A stretch of DNA of 64,000 nt. Origin: an uncultured Christensenella sp. Lineage in GTDB: Bacteria; Bacillota; Clostridia; Christensenellales; Borkfalkiaceae. The position numbers were made by a program, and so were the translations under genes. The stretch spans positions 97,670-161,669 of the forward strand of contig CAJTQF010000004.1 in NCBI GenBank assembly GCA_910578565.1, read 5' to 3'. The notes below the pieces were generated by a model. It was not told where the DNA came from and did no database searches. It worked only from the letters and a program-made list of their open reading frames with translations. Position 1 is the first letter of the stretch, and each line of letters opens with the position of its first letter. This document shows, piece by piece, positions 44,114 to 53,296 of this stretch.

Positions 44114-45922
44114 TTATACGATATAGTTATCCAACAACTCGATATTTGCATTGACAAAATTGTCCAACTCTTCCGCTTCTAACTTTTTAAAAGAAAGCAG
44201 CGCCAGCGAATAAACATAATTTGCAACAAATTTTTGCTTCTGCTCGTCAAGCTCCTTGATTTTACCTATAATCTGACTGTTTTTATTTACTATAAGCGTA
44301 TGTGCCAAAACCCCGTCGCTCATTCCGTAAAACTGTCCCATTTCGCTGTAACGGCGCATATATTCGTCTGTTATTACAATGGCGGGGATTTTATCGTTTT
44401 TCAATTTTTCAAACTTTACAGTCAATTTATCATTGTTTAAAGCATTTTTAAAAATATCTGCTAAAACAGTGTCTTCTTCACCGTCGTCTTCTTTAAGAGC
44501 GCCGTCCAAACCGGAGTCTATGCGCATAAATTTAACTTTGTCGGTAGAATTATATTCCAAAAAACTTAAAAAATGAGTGTCAATGAAACTGTCGCAGATA
44601 ATTGCATTAAGCCCTTCGTCTTTAAACATCTTAATATATTGAGATTGTTGCAATTTATCCGAAATATAATAAACCGTTTTAGGCTCTTTATTGTCTTTAT
44701 CTTTCTGTTCTTCGTCCTTAATGCCTAACTCTATAAAATTTTGGAATTTGTCGTCAATATTTTTATAAATTATGATATCTTTTACTTTGTCATAAAAATC
44801 TTTCTGCTTGATGCAGCCGAATTTTATGAAATTGGAAGTGTCTTCCCAACATTCTTCATATTTTGCCCTATCCGATTTAAACAACGAAGTCAATTTATCC
44901 GCAACTTTTTTTGTTATATGGTTGCTGATTTTCTGCACCTGCCTGTCGTTTTGCAAAAAGCTGCGCGATACGTTCAACGGAATATCGGGACAGTCGATAA
45001 CGCCGTTTAAAAGCATCAAAAATTCAGGAATTACTTCTTTGATATTGTCAGCTATAAATACCTGGTTACAGTAAAGTTTTACTTTGCCGCGCTCCAATTC
45101 CACTTTATTGGTTACCTTAGGGAAATACAAAATTCCTTTTAATTTAAAAGGATAATCCATATTTAAGTGAACCCAGAATATCGGTTCGTTATAATCCATA
45201 AAGGTATCACGGTAGAAATTTTTATAATCTTCTTCAGTACAATCTTTGGGATTTTTCGCATACAGCGGCAAGGTTGAATTTAAAGGTTTGTCCTTGCCGT
45301 CGCCCTTAAATGAAACATACACGTTGTACGGCATAAAAGCGCAGTATTTTTTAACGAGATTTTTAATATTGTTTTCGTCTGAAAATTCCTTTTCTCCGTT
45401 ACTTAAATGCATTACAATTTTAGTACCGCGCTCAGCCTTGTCGCATTCTTCTATGCTATAAGTTGCGTTTCCGTCGGACGTCCAATGCACGGCTACACAA
45501 TCTTTATAGGATTTCGTAAAAATTTCAACGTAATCGGAAACCATATACGCAGAGTAAAATCCCAGACCGAAATGCCCGATAATACCGTCGCCGTTGGCTT
45601 TTTCGTACTTAGAAAGAAAGTCTGACGCGCCGGAAAAAGCAATTTGGGTTATGTATTTTTCAACTTCTTCTTCGGTCATTCCGATTCCGTTATCTTCAAC
45701 GGTTAAAGTTTTTGCTTTTTTATCAACTGAAATTTTAATGCAATACTCTTCGTCATCGGCTTGAGTTTCACCCATATCGACCAATTTTTTGAATTTTGTA
45801 ATAGCGTCAATGCCGTTTGCTACTATTTCTCTTAAAAAGATATCTTTGTCGGAATATAGCCACTTTTTAATAATCGGCATCATATTTTCGCTTGAAATTT
45901 TGATATTGCCTTCTTTTTTCAT
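44114..45922 (-). CDS. htpG: Molecular chaperone HtpG (Hsp90)
   Basis: A 602-aa ATP-dependent chaperone. GHKL ATPase motifs: LREIVANGIDAITKFKKL (Asn/Asp for Mg-ATP), DNGIGMTEEEVEKYI (N-box/G1) and GHFGLGFYSAYMVSD (lid). The middle-domain region (PEFLMLLNGVIDCPDIPLNV, NVSRSFLQNDRQVQKI) carries the conserved Arg that contacts ATP. The C-terminal dimerisation domain is present. The strong ribosome site AGGAGG lies 7 nt upstream. It is transcribed alone, between the glg operon and a divergent acetyltransferase gene. Intact. Confidence 0.95.
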   Translation of the reverse strand: MKKEGNIKISSENMMPIIKKWLYSDKDIFLREIVANGIDAITKFKKLVDMGETQADDEEYCIKISVDKKAKTLTVEDNGIGMTEEEVEKYITQIAFSGASDFLSKYEKANGDGIIGHFGLGFYSAYMVSDYVEIFTKSYKDCVAVHWTSDGNATYSIEECDKAERGTKIVMHLSNGEKEFSDENNIKNLVKKYCAFMPYNVYVSFKGDGKDKPLNSTLPLYAKNPKDCTEEDYKNFYRDTFMDYNEPIFWVHLNMDYPFKLKGILYFPKVTNKVELERGKVKLYCNQVFIADNIKEVIPEFLMLLNGVIDCPDIPLNVSRSFLQNDRQVQKISNHITKKVADKLTSLFKSDRAKYEECWEDTSNFIKFGCIKQKDFYDKVKDIIIYKNIDDKFQNFIELGIKDEEQKDKDNKEPKTVYYISDKLQQSQYIKMFKDEGLNAIICDSFIDTHFLSFLEYNSTDKVKFMRIDSGLDGALKEDDGEEDTVLADIFKNALNNDKLTVKFEKLKNDKIPAIVITDEYMRRYSEMGQFYGMSDGVLAHTLIVNKNSQIIGKIKELDEQKQKFVANYVYSLALLSFKKLEAEELDNFVNANIELLDNYIV

Positions 45923-46067
45923 TTTATCCTCCTGATTCGGTTCACTTGTTACATCAATATATATAAACTATGTAAAACATCGTTAAACTTAAACAACACA
46001 AAAAAACTCTGCTTTATGATGTATTTCATAGTGATAAAAAAGCAAAAAATGATACTATATTTGCTCC

Positions 46068-46096
46068 TTGATTTTTTATTGCAATTTTTATATAAT
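46068..46096 (+). promoter_or_regulatory. Sigma-A promoter for the GNAT gene
   Basis: TTGATT (46068-46073), exactly 17 bp, TATAAT (46091-46096), 37 bp before the ATG. Confidence 0.75.
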
Positions 46097-46133
46097 GTTA
46101 CTACGATAAACAAAAATTAACGGAGAATTCAAA

Positions 46134-46664
46134 ATGTTGATAGAGAAGTCCCTTACTTCTTCAAGAATAGCTGTACGTAATTATCGAAAATCAGACCTGC
46201 CATATCTTACTGCAATGTGGTTTGACAAGGAAAACGGCAAATATTTGAGCGACCCTACGGCTGAATATGTAGATAGCGATTTCCAAAAAGCACTTGACAG
46301 TCTTGAAGATAGCCCAAACGGATATTATTTGACAGTTGTCTTGAACGATTCTGATAAAATAATAGGTTCAGCTTGCATTTTCCCTGACGAGAAAAAGGAA
46401 ATATTTGATATTGGATATTGTATTCATAAGGACTATTGGGGAAAAAGGTTTGGCTCTGAATTATTGGCATTAATCGTTAATTGGATACGTAACAATGGCG
46501 GTATTGAAATAACTGCGGAAGTTGCGCAAGATAATATTGCGTCAAATAAATTGCTTACAAATAATGGCTTTAAGATAAAAAAGAAATCGCAATTCAAAAA
46601 GTATAAAATGAATATCTGTTTTAATAGTTACATTTATACTTTTAATTGCGCTAATCAAACTTGA
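46134..46664 (+). CDS. GNAT-family N-acetyltransferase
   Basis: A 176-aa protein that probably transfers an acetyl group from acetyl-CoA to an amine. Features: the N-terminal RIAVRNYRKSDLPYLTAMWF, the beta4 strand FDIGYCIHKDYWGKRFGSEL that leads into the acetyl-CoA pyrophosphate loop (W-G-K-R-F-G, a variant of Q/R-x-x-G-x-G/A), and EVAQDNIASNKLLTNNGFKI, the classic RimJ/RimL-type motif. The substrate cannot be told. GGAG precedes the start. It is a single-gene unit between htpG and the convergent IspH-S1 operon. Confidence 0.85.
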   Translation: MLIEKSLTSSRIAVRNYRKSDLPYLTAMWFDKENGKYLSDPTAEYVDSDFQKALDSLEDSPNGYYLTVVLNDSDKIIGSACIFPDEKKEIFDIGYCIHKDYWGKRFGSELLALIVNWIRNNGGIEITAEVAQDNIASNKLLTNNGFKIKKKSQFKKYKMNICFNSYIYTFNCANQT

Positions 46665-46687
46665 ACACCGTTACAAATATGGAAAAG

Positions 46688-46733
46688 AAAAAAATATAGC
46701 GCACTATCTCGATTGTGAAGCATAGTGCGCTAT
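46688..46733 (-). terminator. Terminator of the flavoprotein-AroH/Cmk-PlsC-IspH/S1 operon
   Basis: A perfect 12-bp stem ATAGCGCACTAT / ATAGTGCGCTAT followed on the minus strand by ATTTTTTTCTTTT. Confidence 0.85.
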
Positions 46734-46799
46734 TTGAATGTCTGTGAAAAATCTCTATGACAGATATACTTTGTATTTGCAAAAATATTTAATTAAAAT

Positions 46800-48896
46800 T
46801 TACTTATTCTTTTTTGCATTTGCGATCAAATCACCGAGCGACGTGCCAACCGAAATACTTCCTTCGCTCCAATTTGAAAGCTCGTCATCGTTATGACGTC
46901 TGGGAGCGCGGGATTTTTTGTTGCCGCTTTCTTCTTCGTCGGAATCATTGAACTGCCTATGCGAAGATTTTCTTTCGGGTTCGGGCAAAAGAGCCTTAAT
47001 TGAAAGGTTCATCTTTTTAAGTTCGGTATCCAAAGCAATGACTTTCGCGTCAACTTCGTCGCCGACATTAAGAACGGTTGCCGGAGTTTCAATTCTTTCA
47101 TAGCTTATTTGCGATACATGAACAAGACCGTCAATACCTTTTTCCACTTCAACAAATGCGCCGAAAGGAACTATTCTTACAACCTTACCGTGAATAATAT
47201 CGCCTACCGAATATTTTTCATCGACCAAGTCCCAAGGCTGGGGTTGAAGCTGCTTATAACCGATTGAAACTTTTTTATTTTCTTTATCAACTTTAAGAAC
47301 TTTGAAATTATAAGTTTTGCCAATTTCGAGAACGTCCGTAACGTTTTCCGTTCCGGTCCAGGAAAGGTCGGAAATATGTGCAAGACAGTCAAAACCGTTT
47401 ACAGAAACAAATGCACCGAAACCGGTAACTCTTTCAACTTTGCCTTCTACAACGTCGCCGACTGCAATTGTTGCAAAAAATTCTTCGGTCTTTGCCTGTT
47501 TCGCCGATTCTTTGATTTCAATCTCTTCCTGCAATATTACGCGCTGGGATGCAATAATTTCTTTTCTGCCGGTCTTTCTCACCTCGATTGCGCGAAGACG
47601 CAACGTTTTACCGACGTACTTGGTCATATCTTTTACAAATCCGGGGCGGATTTCTTTTGCCGGTACGAATATCTGATAAGTACCCAGCTGTGAAACAAGT
47701 CCGCCTTTATTGGTTCCCGTACAAACTACAGAAAACTCTTTGCCTGCTTCGATATCTGCGCTGAGCGCTTCTTCTTCCGCCAACATTTTAATCATTTTCT
47801 GCGAAAGTTTTAAAACAGGTTTAAGTTCAACGACAAGTAAATCGATAGTTTCGCCGATTTTATCCATATATTCGTCTGCGTTGTAATTTTCGCAGTCGAG
47901 CTCGTCTTTACTCAAAGCGATTTCCTTCTTTGAGAAAGGCAACAAAATCTGCAAGCCTTCGTCCGTAGCCTGTGAAATAGTGGCTTGAACAATCTGACCT
48001 TTTTTGAACTTCGACTCGTTGTCTATTTTAGCAACTACATCAGCCATTGAATTAGTTGCTTTAACTTCTGTGCTTTCTTCCATCTTTAAGAGAACCTCCC
48101 GGGTTTGCGCATTCGGGGTTGACGCCCCTGAAACAATACCTACACTTTTAAATTTTTTTATTTTAGAATAATCTAAATCTTCGGCGTTTGATAATCTGAA
48201 AACATTGTCACAGTGCGCTTTCGCAAGTTCGTAAAGTTTGTTGGTATTGCTACTGTTAAGTCCACCTATTACCAACATAGCTTCGCACTGTTTTGCAAGT
48301 TTTTCAGTCTCAAGTTGCCGTTCTATAGTAGTATAACAAATCGTCTTAAAAACAGCAACTGTTTTTTTACACACTTTTTTAATATTTTTAACAATTTTTT
48401 CAAATTTTTCGGCAGAAAAGGTAGTTTGACACACTACGCAAAGGCTTTTTTGCGCAATTTCTATTGGAATTTTGTTAACATCGTTTAAAACAAGCGCTTC
48501 GCCGCACCACCCAAGCAAGCCCACGACTTCGGGGTGGTCGGGTTCGCCGACTATTATTATAAAATTGCCTTGTGCACTTTGCTTTTCAACAATGATTTGA
48601 GTTCGTTTAACAAATCCGCAAGTACAGTCTATTATTTTTAGTCTTTTTTCATAACATTTATCGTAATACGATTTCGGTACTCCGTGGGAGCGGAATATTA
48701 CCGTACTTCCGCAAGGAATTTCGTCAAGGGAATCGGCGACTTTAAGTCCGCTATCACTGATAGCTTTAACAACTTCGGCATTATGAATAATTTCACCCAA
48801 AACCCAGGTATTGCAGTCTTTAACCGAAAGGGCGGTATTTACGGCAAACTCTACCCCCTTACAAAAGCCGCTGTTTTTTGCAATATATATTTCCAT
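46800..48896 (-). CDS. ispH: IspH (HMBPP reductase) fused to ribosomal protein S1-like domains
   Basis: A 698-aa bifunctional protein. Residues ~1-280 are the 4Fe-4S enzyme of the MEP isoprenoid pathway that reduces HMBPP to IPP/DMAPP. The three cluster cysteines are in SGFCKGVEFA, DCTCGFVKRT and KTICYTTIERQ. Substrate residues are in LGEIIHNAEVV, FRSHGVPKS, GEPDHPEVVGLLGW and SGASTPN. Residues ~290-640 hold four S1 RNA-binding repeats, the last two the most canonical (GDVVEGKVERVTGFGAFVSV, GDIIHGKVVRIVPFGAFVEV). A charged tail closes the protein. This fusion is known from many Clostridia. It starts 6 nt after plsC with no clear ribosome site, so translational coupling is likely. Confidence 0.93.
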   Translation of the reverse strand: MEIYIAKNSGFCKGVEFAVNTALSVKDCNTWVLGEIIHNAEVVKAISDSGLKVADSLDEIPCGSTVIFRSHGVPKSYYDKCYEKRLKIIDCTCGFVKRTQIIVEKQSAQGNFIIIVGEPDHPEVVGLLGWCGEALVLNDVNKIPIEIAQKSLCVVCQTTFSAEKFEKIVKNIKKVCKKTVAVFKTICYTTIERQLETEKLAKQCEAMLVIGGLNSSNTNKLYELAKAHCDNVFRLSNAEDLDYSKIKKFKSVGIVSGASTPNAQTREVLLKMEESTEVKATNSMADVVAKIDNESKFKKGQIVQATISQATDEGLQILLPFSKKEIALSKDELDCENYNADEYMDKIGETIDLLVVELKPVLKLSQKMIKMLAEEEALSADIEAGKEFSVVCTGTNKGGLVSQLGTYQIFVPAKEIRPGFVKDMTKYVGKTLRLRAIEVRKTGRKEIIASQRVILQEEIEIKESAKQAKTEEFFATIAVGDVVEGKVERVTGFGAFVSVNGFDCLAHISDLSWTGTENVTDVLEIGKTYNFKVLKVDKENKKVSIGYKQLQPQPWDLVDEKYSVGDIIHGKVVRIVPFGAFVEVEKGIDGLVHVSQISYERIETPATVLNVGDEVDAKVIALDTELKKMNLSIKALLPEPERKSSHRQFNDSDEEESGNKKSRAPRRHNDDELSNWSEGSISVGTSLGDLIANAKKNK

Positions 48897-48902
48897 AAAA
48901 TG

Positions 48903-49565
48903 TTATTTTTGTCTTTTCTTCTTTTTTGAAAGCATATCAGAGAGTCTGTCGTACAATTCCAATAATTTTTCACGTAAAATTTCATCGCAGGCTTTAATAT
49001 CTTCTTCAGTGAGCTTTTTACCGTAATATTCGGTAAACTCAATAGGCTCGCCGTATAAAGCATGCGCCATTTTTAAAAATCTTATTTTTTTGACCTGCAC
49101 AAAAGGTATTATAGGCGTCTTTGTTTTTATTGCAAGCGCCGTAGCCCCGCTTTTAAAAGGCAATAATTTTTCGTTAGTCTTATTACGCTTGCCTTCGGGG
49201 AAAATCACTATAGATTCTCCGTTTTTAAGATATTTCATAGCTTTCAACACGCCGTTCATATCATTTCCGTCGCGGTAAACGGGAATACACTCACACTTTG
49301 TGACAAACTTCTTCATTAGACCCTTTTCAAACAGCTCTTTTTTTGCCATAAAATGAACGGGCTTTTTAGTGGCCATGGCAGCAAAAACGACGTCCAGTGC
49401 ACTAAGATGATTACCGATAATAATATACGGTCTGTCTTCATACGGTTTATCGGGCTTATGCGTTTTAAAAGGAAAAAAAGGCGTAAACAAAAAATGTTTT
49501 GCCCTATGCATAAACCTGAACCATTTTTCAAAGTCGGTAAGTTTTTTCTTTTCTGTTTTTACCAT
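48903..49565 (-). CDS. plsC: 1-acyl-sn-glycerol-3-phosphate acyltransferase
   Basis: A 220-aa membrane-associated enzyme that makes phosphatidic acid from lysophosphatidic acid. Acyltransferase motifs in order: N-H-x(4)-D in IGNHLSALDVVFAAM, the F-x-x-R-like CIPVYRDGNDMNG, F-P-E-G in IVIFPEGKRNKTN, and the IIPFVQ strand. The C-terminal tail is Lys-rich. It starts 1 nt after the AroH-Cmk stop, and the IspH-S1 start follows 6 nt after its own stop, so the order cmk-plsC-ispH-rpsA of Clostridia is kept. Confidence 0.9.
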   Translation of the reverse strand: MVKTEKKKLTDFEKWFRFMHRAKHFLFTPFFPFKTHKPDKPYEDRPYIIIGNHLSALDVVFAAMATKKPVHFMAKKELFEKGLMKKFVTKCECIPVYRDGNDMNGVLKAMKYLKNGESIVIFPEGKRNKTNEKLLPFKSGATALAIKTKTPIIPFVQVKKIRFLKMAHALYGEPIEFTEYYGKKLTEEDIKACDEILREKLLELYDRLSDMLSKKKKRQK

Positions 49566-49566
49566 T

Positions 49567-50574
49567 TTAAATTTTTTCCTGAACTTTTCCTAAAATCAAA
49601 GTTGCTACTTCGTTTATTGTCAATTTGCTTGTGTCTATTTCAATAGCGTCATCAGCTTTAACCAACGGCGCGATTTTACGGGTTTTGTCCTGATTATCTC
49701 TTTGTTCTATTTCGCATAGTACTTCGCAAAATGATTGATTTATGCCTTTCGCACTATTTTCTTTCATTCTACGCTCTGCACGAACTTCAGAAGATGCTGT
49801 AAGATAAAACTTATGCTCAGCGTTGGGTAAAACATTAGAGCCGATATCCCTTCCGTCAAGCACGCAGGAATTGGACGCAGCAATCTCGCGCTGCAAATTA
49901 ACCATACTTGTCCTGACACACTCGTGAGCGGAAACTTTTGAAGCCAACATAGAAATCTCGGGCGTGCGTATTTTATCCGATACGTCTTCACCGTCTAATA
50001 TTGTCTTTTGTGTACCATTTTCATACTTAATTGAAATTTTGATCGATTCAATTAGATTTTTAACAACCAAAGCATTATTGACGTCGATTTTTGAACGAAC
50101 ACAAGCCAAGGCTACCGTGCGGTACATTGCACCGGTATCTAAATAAAGTATATCCAATTTTGCCGCGAGAATTTTCGCAATAGTGCTCTTTCCGCTGCCG
50201 GCAGGACCGTCAATTGCTATATTCAATTTTTTTGTTAAATCCTTTCTCAAATTCACCGCTCTCTCCAAATATATATGTTTAGGTGTTTTTTCAATCTCTG
50301 CAAGAACCATAACTCTAATACATTTTTTCAAACCACCGCAGATATCCGGTTCTACCGACGAGTAAAGCGCGCAATTAAAAAAGCCTGCTTCTCTTGCCGC
50401 TTTGGCAGGATAATAAGAACGGATATCGGAAGTATTTGAAAACATAATACAAATTATATCATCTTCGCAAAGTTCATTCTCTTCCACAATCTTTGAAAGT
50501 AAAGATTTAATATTTTTTTTAATAGCTTCGGCAGAGTCAATTTCAACCGTAGTAGCGCCACGAATTGCTTTCAT
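49567..50574 (-). CDS. cmk: Fusion: AroH-type chorismate mutase plus cytidylate kinase
   Basis: A 335-aa protein with two complete enzymes. Residues 1-~114 match AroH chorismate mutase (chorismate to prephenate): RGATTVEID with Arg5, EPDICGGLKKCIRVMV with Glu75 and Arg87, and KHIYLERAVNLRKDL with Tyr102, the residues that form the active site in B. subtilis AroH. Residues ~117-335 are CMP/dCMP kinase: P-loop IDGPAGSGKST, LDTGAMYRTVALAC, LDGRDIGSNVLPNAEHKFYL, and the Arg-rich RAERRMKENSAKG. The start is set by AAGGA 7 nt upstream. No frameshift is needed for the join. I do not know of this fusion as a standard architecture. Confidence 0.92.
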   Translation of the reverse strand: MKAIRGATTVEIDSAEAIKKNIKSLLSKIVEENELCEDDIICIMFSNTSDIRSYYPAKAAREAGFFNCALYSSVEPDICGGLKKCIRVMVLAEIEKTPKHIYLERAVNLRKDLTKKLNIAIDGPAGSGKSTIAKILAAKLDILYLDTGAMYRTVALACVRSKIDVNNALVVKNLIESIKISIKYENGTQKTILDGEDVSDKIRTPEISMLASKVSAHECVRTSMVNLQREIAASNSCVLDGRDIGSNVLPNAEHKFYLTASSEVRAERRMKENSAKGINQSFCEVLCEIEQRDNQDKTRKIAPLVKADDAIEIDTSKLTINEVATLILGKVQEKI

Positions 50575-50584
50575 AATTTATTCC

Positions 50585-51805
50585 TTATACATTATTGCCG
50601 GCAGCATATCCAGTAGAAAAAGCTATTTGCAGATTGAAACCGCCGGTAAAAGCATCTATATCAAGTACTTCGCCACAAAAGTAAAGACCCTTTATAAATT
50701 TACTTTCCATTGTTTTGGGGTTTATTTCCCTTACATCAACACCGCCCGACGTGATTATAGCTTCTTCAAAGCCACGTAACGACAAAACGAGCATATCAAA
50801 GTTTTTAATATTTGTCAATAAAAGCAGTCGCTCGTTTTTGGTTATTGAATTCACCTTTTTATCCGTCGATATACCACACCTTGTAAGAATAACAGGTATC
50901 AACACAACAGGCAACATTTCTTTCAAGCAATTTAAAATGTTTTTATTTTTATACTCTTCAAAATCACGCAAAAGTCTCTTATCCAGTTGTTCTTCTGAAA
51001 GCGCAGGCTTTAGATCAATCGACAGTTTTACTTTATTTAAATCCAATCTGTTGATTATGCTTGATGCAGATAAAATAATCGGACCGGAGACCCCAAAATG
51101 ACTAAAAAGCATTTCGCCAAAAAATTCTTTCAATTTTTTGCCGTTGTAATGTACCGTTAAATTTATGTTTTTCAACGAAAGTCCCTGCAGCTGCTTGTAA
51201 TCATTTCCCTTCAGATTAACGCCACAAAGCCCTTGTTTTAAAGGCACAATAGTGTGCCCAAAATCTCTTGCAAATTTGTAACCGTCGCCCGTAGACCCCG
51301 TAGACGGATAACTTATTCCGCCTGTACAAACAATAACATTATCAAACAAATAACTATTCTTTGAAGTCATTATGTTAAACATAGTACTACTCAAATTAAT
51401 AATTTTGTTAACTTGCTCGTTAAAATTGAATATCACATTAACTGTTTTGCAGTAATGTTCAAGACATTTGGTGACATCGCTTGCTTTGTCTGACTGCGGG
51501 AAAACTCTTGCCCCGCGTTCTGTTTTAAGATTTAAACCACCGTTTTCAAAAAAGCGAATTGTGTCATTGGGCGAAAAAGCAAAAATACTGCTCATCATAA
51601 ACTTGGGATTGCTTACAACATTTTGAAGAAACTCTTCGGGAGTGCAGTCATGAGTAACGTTGCACCTGCCCTTGCCCGTTATATAAATTTTTTTTCCACA
51701 TTTCTCATTTTTTTCAAATAAAGTTACATTGTGCCCATTAAATGCCGCAAAATATGCCGCAATAAGCCCAGCCGCTCCACCGCCGATAACTGCAATTTTA
51801 CTCAT
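50585..51805 (-). CDS. HI0933/BaiN-family FAD-dependent oxidoreductase
   Basis: A 406-aa flavoprotein. The FAD-binding Rossmann motif is at the N-terminus (IGGGAAGLIAAYFAAFNGHN, then LFEKNEKCGKKIYITGKGRC). Family marks are NVTHDCTPEEFLQNV, FFENGGLNLKTERGARVFPQ, the CTGGISYPSTGSTGDGYKFA block and the C-terminal GLYFCGEVLDIDAFTGGFNL. The family is often annotated as aminoacetone oxidase or NAD(P)/FAD-dependent oxidoreductase; its true substrate is mostly unknown. It is first in the operon leading to AroH-Cmk, PlsC and IspH-S1, a common Clostridia order. Confidence 0.88.
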   Translation of the reverse strand: MSKIAVIGGGAAGLIAAYFAAFNGHNVTLFEKNEKCGKKIYITGKGRCNVTHDCTPEEFLQNVVSNPKFMMSSIFAFSPNDTIRFFENGGLNLKTERGARVFPQSDKASDVTKCLEHYCKTVNVIFNFNEQVNKIINLSSTMFNIMTSKNSYLFDNVIVCTGGISYPSTGSTGDGYKFARDFGHTIVPLKQGLCGVNLKGNDYKQLQGLSLKNINLTVHYNGKKLKEFFGEMLFSHFGVSGPIILSASSIINRLDLNKVKLSIDLKPALSEEQLDKRLLRDFEEYKNKNILNCLKEMLPVVLIPVILTRCGISTDKKVNSITKNERLLLLTNIKNFDMLVLSLRGFEEAIITSGGVDVREINPKTMESKFIKGLYFCGEVLDIDAFTGGFNLQIAFSTGYAAGNNV

Positions 51806-51814
51806 AACTAAACC

Positions 51815-51844
51815 TTACGGCACGGACATTAAAGCCCATGCCGC
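51815..51844 (-). terminator. Hairpin at the end of the Na+-decarboxylase operon
   Basis: Minus strand CGGCATGG / CCGTGCCG (8 bp, one G-U) with a 10-nt loop. The tail is not U-rich, so termination is uncertain. Confidence 0.45.
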
Positions 51845-51859
51845 AAATATAATTTATTT

Positions 51860-53284
51860 TTATACAGGATAAACTCTGTTAGGATTATCTGCCAAATCTT
51901 TATCAATCCCCACTTTTTGTGCTTTGCGCCATTTGAAATAATTTGTAGACACTTCGGGGAACAACGCATAAGAAAGAACGTCTTCCGGCTTTTCATAGAA
52001 CCCGTCTGCCTTTACTTTTTCAGTAAGCGATTGCATTTCACTTTCAATAAGGTCGGCAGGACGGCAAGAAATTATTTCTTCACCGCTCTTGGTACACATA
52101 TCAACTACGTTTTTACTTTTCTCTCCGGGTAAAGCGCCATATTTTCCGAGTATTAAATCTTTGTACTGTGCCGTTATTGTCTTATATCTTCCAAGCAAAA
52201 TATTCCAAACTGCCTGTGTACCTACAATCTGACTTGTCGGAGTTACAAGCGGCGGGTAACCGCAATCCTTTCTGACTTTGGGCACTTCCGCAAGACAGTC
52301 AAGCAACTTATCTTCCTGACCCGCTTGCTTAAGCTGGCTTATCAGATTTGAAAGCATTCCGCCCGGAACCTGATACAAAAGCGTATTTATGTCAATCTTT
52401 CTTACCTTGGGATTGAGATGTCCGTCCTTTTCGAGCCTTACCGCAACCTGATTAAAATGCTTAACCAAAGGCAAAAGCTGTTCAATATCTATACCTGTAT
52501 CGTAAGGCGTACCCTTTAAAGTTGCCACCAGCGGCTCAGTCGCGGGATTGGAAGTACCGTTTCCGAGCGGTGAAAGCGCACAGTCAACAATATCAACGCC
52601 GGCTTGGATAGCCATAAGGTTTATCATATCACCTGTTCCGGAAGTATTGTGTGTGTGCAGATGTACTTTTGTATCGGGCTTTAATGCTTTTTTCAGCTTT
52701 GAAACGACGTCGTAAGCGGTAAAAGGTAACAAAAGATTTGCCATATCCTTTATGCAAATATTGTCAGCACCCATACTTTCAAGCTGTTTTGCAAGATTTA
52801 CAAAGTATTCTGTCGTATGTACCGGGCTGGTTGTATAAGAAATTGCCGCTTCACAAACGCATTTATCTTTTCCGTATTTTTTAATGGATTTTATTGACGT
52901 TTCCAAATTTCTCGGATCGTTAAGCGCGTCAAAAACCCTAATTATTCCCACACCATTTTCTATAGACTTGTCGATAAAACTGTCCACGACGTCATCAGCA
53001 TAGTGTCTGTAACCCAAAAGATTTTGACCACGCAACAACATTTGTATCGGCGTCTTTTTAAGATGCTTTTTCAAATTGCGCAATCTGTCCCAAGGGTCTT
53101 CATTTAAAAATCTTAAACAAGAATCAAACGTTGCTCCGCCCCACGCTTCAAGCGAATAGAAGCCTATTTCATCAAGCAAAGGCAACACAGGTTCCATTTC
53201 GTCAAATCTCATTCTTGTTGCCGCGTGCGACTGATGCGCGTCGCGAAGAATCGTATCTGTAATTAATACTTTTTTATTTTCCAT
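51860..53284 (-). CDS. Oxaloacetate decarboxylase / pyruvate carboxylase-type carboxyltransferase (alpha subunit, no biotin domain)
   Basis: A 474-aa TIM-barrel carboxyltransferase of the OadA/PycB/transcarboxylase-5S group, which moves CO2 between oxaloacetate/pyruvate and biotin. Motifs: ITDTILRDAHQSHAATRMR, SLEAWGGATFDSCLRFLNED, MLLRGQNLLGYRHYADDVV, ICIKDMANLL (the active-site Lys), the metal pair in KVHLHTHNTSGTG, and the P-G-G-M-x-S-N motif VPGGMLSNLISQL. It ends without the biotinyl domain of long OadA forms; a separate carrier is encoded at 54573. It is last in the five-gene operon. Direction and exact substrate cannot be read from sequence. Confidence 0.9.
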   Translation of the reverse strand: MENKKVLITDTILRDAHQSHAATRMRFDEMEPVLPLLDEIGFYSLEAWGGATFDSCLRFLNEDPWDRLRNLKKHLKKTPIQMLLRGQNLLGYRHYADDVVDSFIDKSIENGVGIIRVFDALNDPRNLETSIKSIKKYGKDKCVCEAAISYTTSPVHTTEYFVNLAKQLESMGADNICIKDMANLLLPFTAYDVVSKLKKALKPDTKVHLHTHNTSGTGDMINLMAIQAGVDIVDCALSPLGNGTSNPATEPLVATLKGTPYDTGIDIEQLLPLVKHFNQVAVRLEKDGHLNPKVRKIDINTLLYQVPGGMLSNLISQLKQAGQEDKLLDCLAEVPKVRKDCGYPPLVTPTSQIVGTQAVWNILLGRYKTITAQYKDLILGKYGALPGEKSKNVVDMCTKSGEEIISCRPADLIESEMQSLTEKVKADGFYEKPEDVLSYALFPEVSTNYFKWRKAQKVGIDKDLADNPNRVYPV

Positions 53285-53296
53285 AAATTACTCCCG

